Below, piece after piece: positions 1-8,127 of a DNA stretch of 10,286 nucleotides. How positions within the stretch are numbered: the stretch's first letter is position 1; the number at the start of each line of letters is the position of its first letter. Origin of the DNA: an uncultured Verrucomicrobiae bacterium (lineage in GTDB: Bacteria > Verrucomicrobiota > Verrucomicrobiia > Palsa-1439); NCBI GenBank assembly GCA_937927265.1, contig CALBCO010000202.1, positions 1 to 10,286 on the forward strand, given 5' to 3'. The position numbers and the translations under genes were made by a program. Below the pieces are notes generated by a model. It was given only the letters and a program-made list of their open reading frames with translations. It searched no databases and was not told where the DNA came from.

Positions 1-46
1 CGTACTGTGTCGCGTCTCCCGCCCCGCCACCGTGTCCGCCCCACTC

Positions 47-65
47 CACCTTTTCAACACCTCCT
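47..65 (-). promoter_or_regulatory. Strong Shine-Dalgarno-like site with GTG, possible divergent gene off the left edge
   Basis: Read on the minus strand, AGGAGGTG (65 to 58) is a near-perfect anti-16S match. It is followed 8 nt later by GTG (49 to 47), and the frame stays open for the 16 codons to the window edge. A TTG at 57 to 55 opens another frame but sits too close to the site. The visible peptide from the GTG is Gly-rich and not recognisable. This may be the first codons of a gene divergent from the pseudopilin, or chance in GC-rich DNA; too little is visible to decide. Confidence 0.25.
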
Positions 66-99
66 AGAAAAACCGGGGAATGTCCTTTGGTTTTCAAGG

Positions 100-129
100 T
101 TGACACGATTGGGCCTCGTCGGATAGGAT
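100..129 (+). promoter_or_regulatory. Sigma70-type promoter of the pseudopilin gene
   Basis: A perfect -35 hexamer TTGACA (100-105) is followed after 18 bp by TAGGAT (124-129), which matches 4 of 6 positions of TATAAT. Transcription would start near 136 and give a leader of about 95 nt before the ATG at 230. No riboswitch or attenuator fold is evident in that leader. The assignment rests on consensus matching only. Confidence 0.5.
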
Positions 130-229
130 GCGGGCGTCGGACAGAGCGTAGTCCCGTCAAGAGGCCGGACAATGGTGACGACCACGTGGGCCACGGCGAG
201 TCCAAACAACCAAAAACGGAGGCAATCAA

Positions 230-802
230 ATGAAAAGCGTGTGGAAAAAGAAGCTCTGTGGGTTCACCCTGATCGAGTTGTTGGTGGTGATCGCCATTAT
301 CGGTATCTTGGCGGCGTTGTTGCTGCCGGCCTTGAGTCAGACCCGCGAAAAAGCGCGGCGCACCAGTTGCATGAACAACCTCAAACAAATCGGCTTGGCC
401 ATCGCCCAGTATGTGGATGATTACGGCGGTAGAAATCCTGCTGCACCCGCACCACCAACAATCCAAGGTTGTGCGCTGGTTCTCAGTAATTATGTTTCCT
501 CGTCAGCAAAACTGTGGGTGTGTCCTAGCTCGTCGTTACAGGCACCGGTGAATTACGCAGACATCGTGGCTGCAAGTATCTCCTATGCGTATGCGTTGAC
601 AAACCAATTCCAAGCGGCCACGCTGGCCCCGCTAATGTTCGACAAGGGCGTAACGACCCCGACTTCTGAGTCGAGCTGGAAAAGTGACAGTGCCCACAAA
701 GGTGTCGGCGGAAATATTCTTTGGAACGATGGTCATGTGGATTGGAATCTTAAATTCAAAGGAGACCCCGTCACCGGTGGTAGCGGGTTGCTGGGAAACT
801 AG
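230..802 (+). CDS. Type II secretion/type IV pilin-like pseudopilin with H-x-DG C-terminal motif
   Basis: This 190-aa protein starts with a basic leader, a prepilin peptidase site G11|F12, and the mature N-terminus FTLIELLVVIAIIGILAALL with the invariant Glu at mature position 5 (E16). The hydrophobic helix of about residues 14-34 anchors it in the inner membrane and packs in the filament core. The C-terminus carries H-x10-DG followed by HVDW, the signature of the prepilin-type DUF1559/H-X9-DG families expanded in Verrucomicrobiota and Planctomycetota; here the spacing is one residue longer than usual. At 190 aa it is shorter than most DUF1559 proteins. The start is fixed by GGAGG (218-222), 7 nt upstream of the ATG. 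It is monocistronic, with its own promoter and terminator. By family it should be exported and assembled into a pseudopilus or surface fibre, but the actual role of these proteins is not established. Confidence 0.9.
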   Translation: MKSVWKKKLCGFTLIELLVVIAIIGILAALLLPALSQTREKARRTSCMNNLKQIGLAIAQYVDDYGGRNPAAPAPPTIQGCALVLSNYVSSSAKLWVCPSSSLQAPVNYADIVAASISYAYALTNQFQAATLAPLMFDKGVTTPTSESSWKSDSAHKGVGGNILWNDGHVDWNLKFKGDPVTGGSGLLGN

Positions 803-830
803 TGTAAAGCATCATTCAGGTGCGCTTGAG

Positions 831-864
831 ATCGGGCGGCGGCAACGCCGCCCGATTTCTTTTT
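831..864 (+). terminator. Intrinsic terminator after the pseudopilin gene
   Basis: ATCGGGCGGC (831-840) pairs perfectly with GCCGCCCGAT (847-856). One further G-C pair (841/846) closes a GCAA loop of GNRA type. The stem is therefore 11 bp and mostly GC, followed by a T-rich run, TTCTTTTT (857-864). It lies 28 nt past the TAG stop and insulates the pilin gene from smc. Confidence 0.9.
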
Positions 865-909
865 CCTGGGTGGGGACACGAAAAACGCGGATTGGGCGTG
901 ATTTTGTGC

Positions 910-937
910 TTGCGTTTGCGGGGCGGGCCGCTATTTT
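910..937 (+). promoter_or_regulatory. Weak candidate promoter for smc
   Basis: Because a strong terminator precedes smc, a promoter is expected between 865 and 969. The best pair I see is TTGCGT (910-915) and TATTTT (932-937), 16 bp apart, with 3/6 and 4/6 matches to consensus. This would give a leader of about 25 nt containing the G-rich ribosome-binding stretch (957-965). The match is poor and the call is mainly positional. Confidence 0.25.
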
Positions 938-969
938 ACGGGCAAACTTAACATAAGGGGTGGGGACCC

Positions 970-3900
970 ATGTATCTGAAGAGTCTGACGTTAGTCGGTT
1001 TCAAGTCGTTTGCCGAAAAAACGACACTCGAGTTTTTGCCGGGCGTGACCGCGATTGTCGGTCCGAATGGGTGCGGCAAATCCAACGTGGCTGATGCCAT
1101 TCGGTGGGTGCTCGGCGAGCAATCCGCCAAGGCGCTGCGCGGCAGCGAAATGGCCGACGTGATCTTCAACGGCACCGACGGCCGCAAACCCATCAACCTC
1201 GCCGAGGTCTCTATGACTTTCGCCGACGTTGATCCCAAACAACTCTCCCTACCGGGCGTGAACCTTGATTTTTCCGAGATCACCATTACCCGCCGTGTCC
1301 ACCGCGACGGTAACGGCGAATACTTCATCAATAAAACCCCCTGCCGGCTGCGCGACATTCAAGGACTGTTCATGGATACCGGCATTGGCCGGTCGAGCTA
1401 TTCGCTGATGGCCCAAGGGCAGATTGACCAGATTCTGAGCGCTCATCCCGAAGACCGCCGGCTCATTTTTGAGGAAGCCGCTGGCATCAACAAATACAAA
1501 CACCAGAAAAAAGAAGCCATCCGCAAACTCGACCTCACCGAGCAAAACCTCATTCGCGTCACCGACGTCATCAAGGAAGTCAAACGCCAAATCATCAGCC
1601 TGCAGCGCCAAGCGGGTAAAGCTCGCCGGTACAAGGAACTCTTCGACCAACTCAAAGCCCTCGAAACTCGCCTCGCCCGCCATCAGTTCGACCAGTTGCA
1701 AGCCGCCATTGCCGGGTTTGAAACCCAAATCGCCACGCTGGCGGCGCAATCCGAACAATACGCCGCCGAGATCACCTTCCAAGAAACCCAGATTGACGAC
1801 CTGCGCCGCTCCCTCGCCGAAATCGAACGCGCAATCAACGACACCGTCAGCCGCGACCACGAATGCAAGAGCGACGCCGACCGGCATCAGCAACGCATCG
1901 CGACCAACACCGAGCGCATCGCCGAGCACGAACGGCTGATCGAGAGCCACCGGCGCGAGATCGCCGCCACGGAAGAAAAGATTCATATCGAGGAAAACAC
2001 GCTCGTCCGTCTCAACGCGGAGTTTGCCCAGATCGACGCGGAACTGGCCGCTGCCCAGGCCCGGTTACAGGAACAGGAGGCCTCCTACCGGCAAGTCCAA
2101 ACGGAGTTGGCCCGGCAACGCGTCGCGCTCGACGAGCGCAAGGCCGGCCTGCTCGCCGCCGAAGGCGAAATCACCCGCTGCCGAAATGAGTTGGCCGCCC
2201 TGGACCACAAGAAGAAACTGGACTTGCAACGCACGGACCGGCTGTCCGCCGAAAAACTCCAACTCGAGGATCAACGCCGCGACTTGGAACAACGCATCGC
2301 TGCGTTCAATCAGGGGGTGACCGAACTGCGGCAGACGGTGGCGACCTTGCGCGCCCAACTCCCCGCCCGCGAAACCGAGTTGGCCGACCTCACCCGGCAA
2401 CTCCGTGACATCACCCACCAACACGAGAACGCGGTATCCGAGACATCACGGAAAGCCGCGCGGTTGGACGTGTTGCGGCAGTTGTTTGCCGCGCCGGATG
2501 GGCGGGCCACGCTGGGCAACATCATCGAAACCGATCCGCAATACGGCGCCGCCATCGAAGCCGCCTTGAGTCACACGTTGCGCACGGTGTTGGCCGATGA
2601 TTTGACTGCGGCCCGCGCGTTTTTGGCCGGCAATCAAAAGAACCCGACCGTTGCCAGCCCTGACCTTTTGCCCGCCGGTCGGACCGATCTCCCGGTGGCG
2701 ACCGGCACCCCGGCACTCTCCGTGGTGCGCATCAAAGACACTCGTTTTGAACCGTTGCTCCGGTCGTTATTGGCTGCAGTGGTCATTGTGGAAAATCTCG
2801 ACGCGGCACTGGCGTTGCGCCAAAGCCAGCCGGGCGTGGCTGTGGCGACGTTGCCGGGTGAGTTTATCAACGCTCACGGCATCCTCAGCGCCGTCTCCCA
2901 TAGCCACATCGCCGAGATGGCCGCCTTGATTGAGGAACTTCACCGGCAGAACAACCAGGTGAACGAACTCGCCGCCATCCAAGCCACGCTGGAACAACAG
3001 CAAACCGAGTTGACCCGCGCACTCGACCAGTTGCGCCACGAGTGCCATGAAAAGGAAGTCGCGCTCGCCGGTAAGGACGCTGAGTTGAACCTGTTGGCCG
3101 CGCAACAATGCGAGTGCGAACAAAAAGTGCATACCGTCGTGTTCGAGCTGAACAGCCTCGAAGAGCAGGACGCCGAGGGACGGCGGCAGCGGGAAGAGAT
3201 TTTGGCGGCCTGCGCCGATGCCGAAACCCGGCAGGTTGCCATGCAGCAAGAATTGGCGGTTGCCCAACAGATCGTGGATGCCTTGCAGACGCGGCGGGAG
3301 GAGATGTTCGCGCTGTTGGGCGACCTGCGCGTGGCGGTCGGCGGCATCGAACATCGCCGCCGCTCCATCGAAGCCCAACGCGCGCCCATTGCCGGCCGCA
3401 TCGAGGATTTGCAAAACCGCATTTGCACTTGCGGCGACGAAGTGACGGCGTTCAACACCCGCATCGCGCAGTTCCGCGAGGAGATTGCCGAGTCGGAGCA
3501 ACGCATCGCCGCGGTCTCCGGGCAACGCGCGGAGTTGCAGCAGACCCTGGCCGGTTACCAGCATCAACGCGCCGAAGTCGCGACCGGCATCGGCCAGGCC
3601 GAGGCGGAACTGAAACAGTTGCGGCACCAAGCCACCGAGACGCAACAAGAAAAGTCCGGCCTGGACGTGGCGTTGGCGCAGAAGAAGATGGAGATTCAGG
3701 CGCTCAAGGAACGCATCTTTCAGAAATACCAACTCAATGTCGAAGAACTGCCCGCCGACGCCATCACGATTACCATCGCTGACCAGGGGCCGGCCATCAG
3801 CGAACAGGTGCCGCGCCCGACGGATTGGGATGCCATCGAACAACAGGTGACCGAGTTGCAGACCAAGCTCGATGCAATGGGACCGGTCAATGTCGAGGCG

Positions 3901-4806
3901 ATTCAGGAGTACGACGAGTTGGAAGAACGCTACCGGCACCTCACTCAACAGCACGACGACTTGGTCAAAGCAAAGGAACAGCTCCTGCAAATCATCGCCA
4001 AGATCAACGCCACCACCAAGCAGTTGTTCAGTGAGACCTTTGAGAAAGTGCGAAACAATTTCCAGACAATGTTCACCGAATTATTCGGCGGCGGCAAGGC
4101 AAACCTGCTGTTGCTAGACGAGAACGATCCGCTCGAAAGCGGCATCGAAATCGTCGCCAAACCGCCTGGCAAACAATTGCAGAGCATCACGTTGCTCAGC
4201 GGCGGCGAAAAGACGTTGACAGCAACGGCGTTGCTTTTCTCGATCTACATGGTCAAGCCCAGTCCATTCTGCGTGCTCGATGAGTTAGATGCCCCGTTGG
4301 ATGAATCGAACATCAACCGGTTTGTGCGCATCCTCCAGCGGTTCGTGACGCAGAGCCAGTTTGTGATCATCACCCACAGCAAACGCACGATCGGCATGGC
4401 CGACGCCTTGTACGGCATCACGATGGAAGAACATGGCGTCAGCAAGGTGGTCAGCGTCAAGTTCAGCCCGCGCGAAGAATCCTCGCGCCAGGCAGCAGAA
4501 CGGGCGCGCGAAGCGCAGGAAGAGCGGATTGACGGGGCCGCCACCGTGCGGGGCCATCTCCGACCGCACGAAGAGCCCATCCGCAACGACCTGCTCCGCG
4601 CCAAGGAAGAAACCATTGCGGCAATTTCCGACACCACGCCGGTCATTGCGGAACAAGCCCCGACTTTGGCGGCGACTCCGCCAGAAGCTGAAGCCTTGAA
4701 GGCCGAGGTGCAGGCCGCGGTATCGGCGGCGGTGGAAGTAGTGGAAACCGCGAAAGAAATCGTGGCGGCCGCCGCACCCGAACCGGGCGCGCCAGCGCAA
4801 TCCTAA
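970..4806 (+). CDS. smc: Chromosome segregation protein SMC (condensin ATPase)
   Basis: This 1278-aa SMC protein forms the ATP-driven ring that folds and separates sister chromosomes, normally as a homodimer with ScpA and ScpB (neither is in this window). The N-terminal head has Walker A GPNGCGKS (residues 31-38), the Arg-finger-type R57 and the Q-loop AQGQ around Q149. Coiled coils run about 170-495 and 655-1000 around a hinge at about 500-645. The C-terminal head has signature LLSGGEK (S1077), Walker B with D1104/E1105 (FCVLDELDAPLDE), and the switch His in ITHSK. The ATG follows a G-rich ribosome site, and the MYLKSLTLVGFKSF start is canonical. Two oddities stand out: the hinge lacks the usual paired-glycine motifs, and about 109 residues after the normal end (around 1170) form a charged, then Ala/Glu/Pro-rich tail that makes the protein longer than typical bacterial SMCs. 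The ATPase residues are intact, so it should be functional. Confidence 0.97.
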   Translation: MYLKSLTLVGFKSFAEKTTLEFLPGVTAIVGPNGCGKSNVADAIRWVLGEQSAKALRGSEMADVIFNGTDGRKPINLAEVSMTFADVDPKQLSLPGVNLDFSEITITRRVHRDGNGEYFINKTPCRLRDIQGLFMDTGIGRSSYSLMAQGQIDQILSAHPEDRRLIFEEAAGINKYKHQKKEAIRKLDLTEQNLIRVTDVIKEVKRQIISLQRQAGKARRYKELFDQLKALETRLARHQFDQLQAAIAGFETQIATLAAQSEQYAAEITFQETQIDDLRRSLAEIERAINDTVSRDHECKSDADRHQQRIATNTERIAEHERLIESHRREIAATEEKIHIEENTLVRLNAEFAQIDAELAAAQARLQEQEASYRQVQTELARQRVALDERKAGLLAAEGEITRCRNELAALDHKKKLDLQRTDRLSAEKLQLEDQRRDLEQRIAAFNQGVTELRQTVATLRAQLPARETELADLTRQLRDITHQHENAVSETSRKAARLDVLRQLFAAPDGRATLGNIIETDPQYGAAIEAALSHTLRTVLADDLTAARAFLAGNQKNPTVASPDLLPAGRTDLPVATGTPALSVVRIKDTRFEPLLRSLLAAVVIVENLDAALALRQSQPGVAVATLPGEFINAHGILSAVSHSHIAEMAALIEELHRQNNQVNELAAIQATLEQQQTELTRALDQLRHECHEKEVALAGKDAELNLLAAQQCECEQKVHTVVFELNSLEEQDAEGRRQREEILAACADAETRQVAMQQELAVAQQIVDALQTRREEMFALLGDLRVAVGGIEHRRRSIEAQRAPIAGRIEDLQNRICTCGDEVTAFNTRIAQFREEIAESEQRIAAVSGQRAELQQTLAGYQHQRAEVATGIGQAEAELKQLRHQATETQQEKSGLDVALAQKKMEIQALKERIFQKYQLNVEELPADAITITIADQGPAISEQVPRPTDWDAIEQQVTELQTKLDAMGPVNVEAIQEYDELEERYRHLTQQHDDLVKAKEQLLQIIAKINATTKQLFSETFEKVRNNFQTMFTELFGGGKANLLLLDENDPLESGIEIVAKPPGKQLQSITLLSGGEKTLTATALLFSIYMVKPSPFCVLDELDAPLDESNINRFVRILQRFVTQSQFVIITHSKRTIGMADALYGITMEEHGVSKVVSVKFSPREESSRQAAERAREAQEERIDGAATVRGHLRPHEEPIRNDLLRAKEETIAAISDTTPVIAEQAPTLAATPPEAEALKAEVQAAVSAAVEVVETAKEIVAAAAPEPGAPAQS

Positions 4807-4845
4807 CACCCACGCCGGCAACCCAACGTCCACGCCTCGTTGGCG

Positions 4846-4889
4846 ACTGGCCACTTTGGGGGAACGATCGTTCCCCCAAAGTGGCCAGT
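4846..4889. repeat. Perfect 44-bp palindrome between smc and the efflux operon
   Basis: Positions 4846-4867 are the exact reverse complement of 4868-4889, centred on CGATCG, with no mismatch over 22 bp per arm. Each arm contains TGGCCA and a five-G or five-C block. Symmetry ends abruptly at both edges (G4845 faces G4890). As RNA it would form a hairpin of about 20 bp with a GAUC loop. It sits 39 bp past the smc stop and 88 bp before the adaptor ATG. Only TTT follows, so it is not a standard intrinsic terminator. A weaker inverted repeat, CCAACG (4823-4828) with CGTTGG (4838-4843), lies just upstream. The rest of the spacer (4807-4977) shows no clear promoter; TTGACT (4943-4948) with TATGAA (4964-4969) is spaced only 15 bp. 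The palindrome could be a transcript-end hairpin, an operator, a dispersed extragenic palindrome or an assembly fold-back. Confidence 0.95.
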
Positions 4890-4977
4890 GTTTCGCCCCC
4901 TCAGCCATCCAACCGTCTCCGCCGGGGTTGTGATCTGGACAATTGACTGCCGCCGCCGCAGAGTATGAACCACAGCC

Positions 4978-6177
4978 ATGAAACTGAAATCCGGCAAGTT
5001 CTTGGGACTGGTGGCGGTGGCGCTGGCAGCAGCCGCCGCGGGCGGCTGGTGGTGGTGGCAGTCGCGCCAGAGCCAGAAACCCCAATACCAAACCACCGAG
5101 GTCAGCCGCGGCCCGTTGGTGCAAGTGGTGACCGCTACCGGCCAACTTAACCCAGTGGTCAACGTGCAAGTCGGCAGCCAGATTTCGGGAACGATCGCCA
5201 AGTTGTTTGCCGACTTCAATTCGCCCGTGCAAGCCGGGCAGGTCATTGCCGAGATTGATCCCGCGACCTACCGCGCCGCGGCTCTGCAGGCCGAAGGGGA
5301 GTTGGCGCACGCCCAGGCCAGTCTTGAACTCGCCGCGATCAACGCCCGTCGCGCTGCTGACTTGTTCGCGAATCAATTGATTCCACAAGCGGACTACGAC
5401 CAAGCGCAGGCCAGTCTCCGGCAAGCAGAAGCCGTCGTCAAAATCCGGCAGGCTGCCGTCGAACGGGCGCGCGTGGAACTCGCCCGCTGCACGATTTACT
5501 CGCCCGTGGATGGTGTCGTGATCAGCCGCAATGTGGACGTGGGCCAGACCGTTGCCGCCAGCCTTAGCGCGCCGACGTTGTTCGTCATCGCCAACGACCT
5601 GACCCAAATGCAGATCAACGCCAACGTCGCCGAAGCCGACATCGGTGGCGTCACCGAAGGTCAGGCAGTGGAGTTCACCGTGGACGCATTCCCTTACCGA
5701 ACGTTCCATGGCCACGTCATCCAAGTCCGCAACGCGCCGACCACGGTGCAGAACGTGGTCACGTATGACACCGTTGTCGCAGTCAACAATCCCGACCTGA
5801 AACTGCGCCCCGGCATGACCGCCAATGTGGCGATCATCATTGCCCAACGCGACCAAGCCCTCAAAGTCGCCAACGCCGCGCTTCGATTTCAGCCGCCCGA
5901 ACTGTCCGCTCCGGCCGCCGCACGGCCGGCGGTTCTCACCCGACCAACCACCCGTGGCCAGATAGAACGCTCCCCCCGGCAAACCGTGTACCGCGTCGGT
6001 CGCAATGGCGAACTCGAACCGCTCACCATCACCGTCGGTATCAGCGATGGTTGGGCGACCGAAGTGCTCGACGGCCTCGCCGAAGGCGACCGGTTGGCGA
6101 CAGGCACCGTCGCGCCGGCCACGACCAGCACCCGCGTTCCGACCAATCCGTTTGGCGGCAGCTTCCGCCGCCGGTGA
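4978..6177 (+). CDS. MacA-like periplasmic adaptor (HlyD/RND-type membrane fusion protein)
   Basis: This 399-aa protein would link an inner-membrane MacB-type transporter to an outer-membrane TolC-like channel. A short basic N-terminus leads into a membrane anchor (about residues 8-27) ending in four consecutive Trp. The barrel-sandwich (lipoyl-like) halves lie at about 62-94 (VGSQISGTI...VIAEIDP) and 171-190 (TIYSPVDGVVISR). They flank an alpha-helical hairpin at about 98-170 rich in Ala, Gln and Glu, which contains the LIPQADYDQAQ turn. A beta-barrel domain follows (about 205-290), then a Pro/Ala-rich linker (about 305-335) and a membrane-proximal domain near the C-terminus. No good ribosome binding site precedes the ATG; GCAGAG is the best available. 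The ABC genes directly downstream support the MacAB-type role. The substrate cannot be told from sequence. Confidence 0.92.
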   Translation: MKLKSGKFLGLVAVALAAAAAGGWWWWQSRQSQKPQYQTTEVSRGPLVQVVTATGQLNPVVNVQVGSQISGTIAKLFADFNSPVQAGQVIAEIDPATYRAAALQAEGELAHAQASLELAAINARRAADLFANQLIPQADYDQAQASLRQAEAVVKIRQAAVERARVELARCTIYSPVDGVVISRNVDVGQTVAASLSAPTLFVIANDLTQMQINANVAEADIGGVTEGQAVEFTVDAFPYRTFHGHVIQVRNAPTTVQNVVTYDTVVAVNNPDLKLRPGMTANVAIIIAQRDQALKVANAALRFQPPELSAPAAARPAVLTRPTTRGQIERSPRQTVYRVGRNGELEPLTITVGISDGWATEVLDGLAEGDRLATGTVAPATTSTRVPTNPFGGSFRRR

Positions 6178-6192
6178 CCGGGAGCCGCGAAT

Positions 6193-6905
<713 letters not shown>

Positions 6906-6909
<4 letters not shown>

Positions 6910-8123
6910 GAATGCTCATGACGCTGCGGGTGGCGGCACGGGCGTTACGCCGCAACAAACTGCGGTCGGCCTTGACCACGCTGGGCATCATCATCGGCGT
7001 TGGCGCGGTGATTGCCATGGTCAACATCGGCGGTGGTGCCAAGGCGCAAGTCGAGGCCCAGGTCGCCAGTCTCGGCCAGAATGTGATTCTGATTTTTTCC
7101 GGCAGCTTCACGCGGGGTGGGGCGCATTCAGGCTGGGGCGGCGCGGGCACGTTGACCGTGGAGGACGCGCAGGCGATCGCACGCGAGGTGCCAGCGGTGC
7201 TCTACGTCAGCCCTGAAGTGCGGACAGTCGCCCAAGTCGCCACGGGCAACCAGAACTGGAACACGCAGGTGCTGGGCACAGGGGCAGACTACTTTGAGAT
7301 CCGACAATGGGCATTCACGGCGGGGACGGGGTTTACCGAGCAGGATGTGCGCGCCGCCACCAAGGTCGCCGTGATCGGCCAGACCACCGCCCAACAATTG
7401 TTCGGCTCGGCCCACCCGCTCGGCGAAATCGTCCGTATCAAAAATATGCCGTTTGTCGTCATCGGTGTTCTCGCGCCCAAGGGGTTGTCCATGATGGGGT
7501 CGGATCAGGACGACGTGATCGTCATCCCCTACACCAGCGCGATGAAACGGATTACGGGGGCGACCACGTTGCGTTCGATCATGGTGCAGGCAAAATCGCC
7601 CGCGTTGCTGCCGACGGCCGAAGAGCAAATCACCGCCCTTTTGCGCCAGCGCCACCGGATCACGGCCGGCAAGGAGGACGATTTCATGGTGCGCAACCAG
7701 CAGGAAATTGCCGAGATGGCCACGGCGACTTCCAAAGTCATGACCACCTTGCTTGGCGCGATTGCGAGTGTCTCGTTGATTGTGGGCGGCATTGGCATCA
7801 TGAATATCATGCTTGTCAGCGTCACCGAGCGGACGCGGGAGATCGGGATTCGACTGGCCGTGGGTGCGCGTCGCCGGGACATCCTGCTGCAATTCCTGAT
7901 TGAGGCGGTCACGCTGAGTTCGTTGGGTGGACTGATTGGGATTGGGGTGGGCATCGCCACGTCGCAAATTCTCGCGCGGGTGATGAACTGGCCCACGATC
8001 ATCTCGTGGCCGGCGATTCTCGGCGCGTTTTTATTCAGCGGCGCCGTGGGCGTTTTTTTTGGGTTCTACCCGGCCCGCAAGGCCGCCCGGCTTGACCCCA
8101 TCGAAGCTCTCCGCTACGAGTAA
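6906..8123 (+). CDS. MacB/FtsX-family ABC transporter permease
   Basis: This 405-aa inner-membrane permease overlaps the ATPase stop by ATGA, implying translational coupling. It begins with the typical RRNKLRSALTTLGIIIGVGA segment, whose first membrane helix covers about residues 22-42. A periplasmic MacB-type core domain (about 45-275) follows, then three helices at about 278-306, 330-356 and 366-388. The cytoplasmic motif TERTREIGIRLAVGARRRDI between helices 2 and 3, and the C-terminal FYPARKAARLDPIEALRYE, are diagnostic of the MacB/FtsX fold. These are mechanotransmission permeases: ATP cycles in the cytoplasm move the periplasmic domain instead of carrying substrate through the membrane. 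With the upstream adaptor this completes a tripartite pump except for the outer-membrane channel, which is not in this window. Confidence 0.95.
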
Positions 8124-8127
8124 CGCC

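Noticed and set aside
182..195. Palindromic CCACGTGG and adjoining CGTGGGCCACG in the pseudopilin leader as an operator
   Set aside because: Short, GC-rich and without a second copy or known bacterial regulator match; the RNA loop would be too small to fold as a hairpin.
949..958. The 10-mer TAACATAAGG before smc, shared with the minus strand upstream of the DUF883 gene
   Set aside because: Before smc it is too close to the start codon to act as a -10 box, and no matching -35 is present; two short matches in 10 kb can be chance.
2767..3990. A 407-codon antisense frame inside smc
   Set aside because: The Leu/Gly/Arg-rich translation mirrors the coiled-coil codons of smc; it has no supporting start site or family resemblance.
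5044..5059. Tandem TGG triplets in the adaptor gene as a possible slippage microsatellite
   Set aside because: Only four triplets, coding for Trp at the membrane boundary where aromatic residues are normal; slippage by a triplet would not change frame.
8059..8127. An upstream in-frame start for the phosphatase
   Set aside because: It lies within the permease 3' end and would add 23 Pro/Arg-rich residues not seen in the family.
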